Part shown: positions 5,575 through 5,865 of the stretch, one piece after another
Numbering within the stretch: the stretch's first letter is position 1
How the letters are laid out: each line of letters opens with the position of its first letter
Assembly: GCA_016550485.1 (NCBI GenBank)
Contig: JABXGV010000112.1
Span: 1-5,865, forward strand
Source: an archaeon
GTDB lineage: Archaea; Asgardarchaeota; Hermodarchaeia; Hermodarchaeales; Hermodarchaeaceae
Direction of reading: 5' to 3'
DNA length: 5,865 bases
Notes under the pieces: generated by a model
Told to the model about the DNA's origin: nothing
The model's input: only the letters and a program-made list of their open reading frames with translations
The model's database searches: none
Program-made: the position numbers and the translations under genes

Positions 5575-5865
5575 TCACCACCAATCCGAGAAGAAAACAA
5601 TATAGGCTATGATCTGTTCAAGATAGTTCTCAGCAGCTTCGCTTGTAAAACCGATACTGTTTCGACTACTATTCATTATAGTAGTTCCTTCGAGGTAGAA
5701 GCGGGTGGAGCCTGAGGATGAGCTGATTCGTCCAGAATCATAGCGACCTATGGTACTTCGGGAAGAGTTCATCACATAACCTCTTTCGACATAACCAATC
5801 GTGCTGCGGCTGCTGTTCATAACACGTCCACTCTCAACATAGCCCCAAGTGCTTCCGCTGCTGCT
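5575..5865 (-). CDS. C-terminal part of a 16-residue tandem repeat protein (cut by right edge)
   Basis: The frame is open from the right edge (5865) to TGA at 5577-5575, giving 96 visible residues; the N-terminus is outside the window. Four 16-residue units are seen, the first SSGSTWGYVESGRVMN and the second SSRSTIGYVERGYVMN, then a broken fifth (SSRNSIG) and a non-repeat tail ending YLEQIIAYIVFFSDWW. The pattern SSxSTIGyvesGrvMN resembles repeats I know from bacterial proteins of unknown function that also end in a short hydrophobic, aromatic tail. The regular turns and short strands suggest a beta-solenoid or similar stacked fold (inference). The tail could anchor in a membrane or cap the fold. 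The internal ATG at 5820 is part of a repeat, not a likely start. It runs in the same direction as hyuA, but 382 bases upstream of it, so they are probably separate transcripts. Function unknown. Confidence 0.75.
   Translation of the reverse strand, partial: SSSGSTWGYVESGRVMNSSRSTIGYVERGYVMNSSRSTIGRYDSGRISSSSGSTRFYLEGTTIMNSSRNSIGFTSEAAENYLEQIIAYIVFFSDWW
5671..5862 (-). repeat. Four 48-base coding repeats (16 residues each)
   Basis: Units lie at 5862-5815, 5814-5767, 5766-5719 and 5718-5671, with a partial fifth starting at 5670. The repeats are clear in protein but blurred in DNA: the identical peptide SSRSTIG in units 2 and 3 is written with different codons at six of seven positions. The array is therefore old and held by selection on the protein, not a recent slippage product. 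Confidence 0.75.

Noticed and set aside
5671..5862. CRISPR array, because of regular 48-base spacing
   Set aside because: The periodic units are coding, with no identical DNA repeats or unique spacers; the periodicity is that of a repeat protein.

Overview
The window (5,865 bases, moderate GC) looks like a chromosomal segment from an archaeon, probably one known mainly from metagenomes. This placement is inferred. It rests on a purine-rich ribosome binding site matching the archaeal 16S tail (GGAGGAGAT before hyuB), TATA-like boxes in the intergenic gaps, and a hydantoinase A and B pair kept as two separate genes. No rRNA, tRNA or strongly lineage-specific marker is present, so the phylum cannot be fixed from sequence alone.

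Layout, left to right. Bases 1-177 (minus) carry the start of a small unrecognised protein cut by the window edge. A 73-base divergent gap follows. Then comes a plus-strand pair: a thymidylate kinase (251-880) and, 17 bases later, a LysE-family membrane exporter (898-1542). The exporter meets hyuB tail to tail, and the two coding regions overlap by 12 bases. On the minus strand, hyuA (5192-3126) and hyuB (3129-1531) form a tight operon with a 4-base ATGA overlap and a strong internal ribosome binding site for hyuB. Both are complete and keep the family motifs.

Upstream of hyuA lies a 382-base stretch (5193-5574) with no convincing gene. It contains a likely AT-rich promoter for hyuA and two long stem-loops (5359-5448 and 5476-5534). 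These are the least explained part of the window. They could be a structured RNA, a leader element, or the remnant of a small mobile element. The right edge (5575-5865, minus) holds the C-terminal end of a protein built from 16-residue repeats of the type SSRSTIGYVESGRVMN, ending in a short hydrophobic tail.

HyuA and HyuB should work together as an ATP-dependent ring-opening enzyme (hydantoinase or 5-oxoprolinase class; exact substrate unknown). The kinase makes dTDP for DNA synthesis. The exporter may remove an amino acid or similar solute. No functional link between the plus-strand pair and the hyu operon is shown by the sequence. I did not find a clearly new multi-gene system. The hairpin block and the repeat protein are the parts most worth checking.
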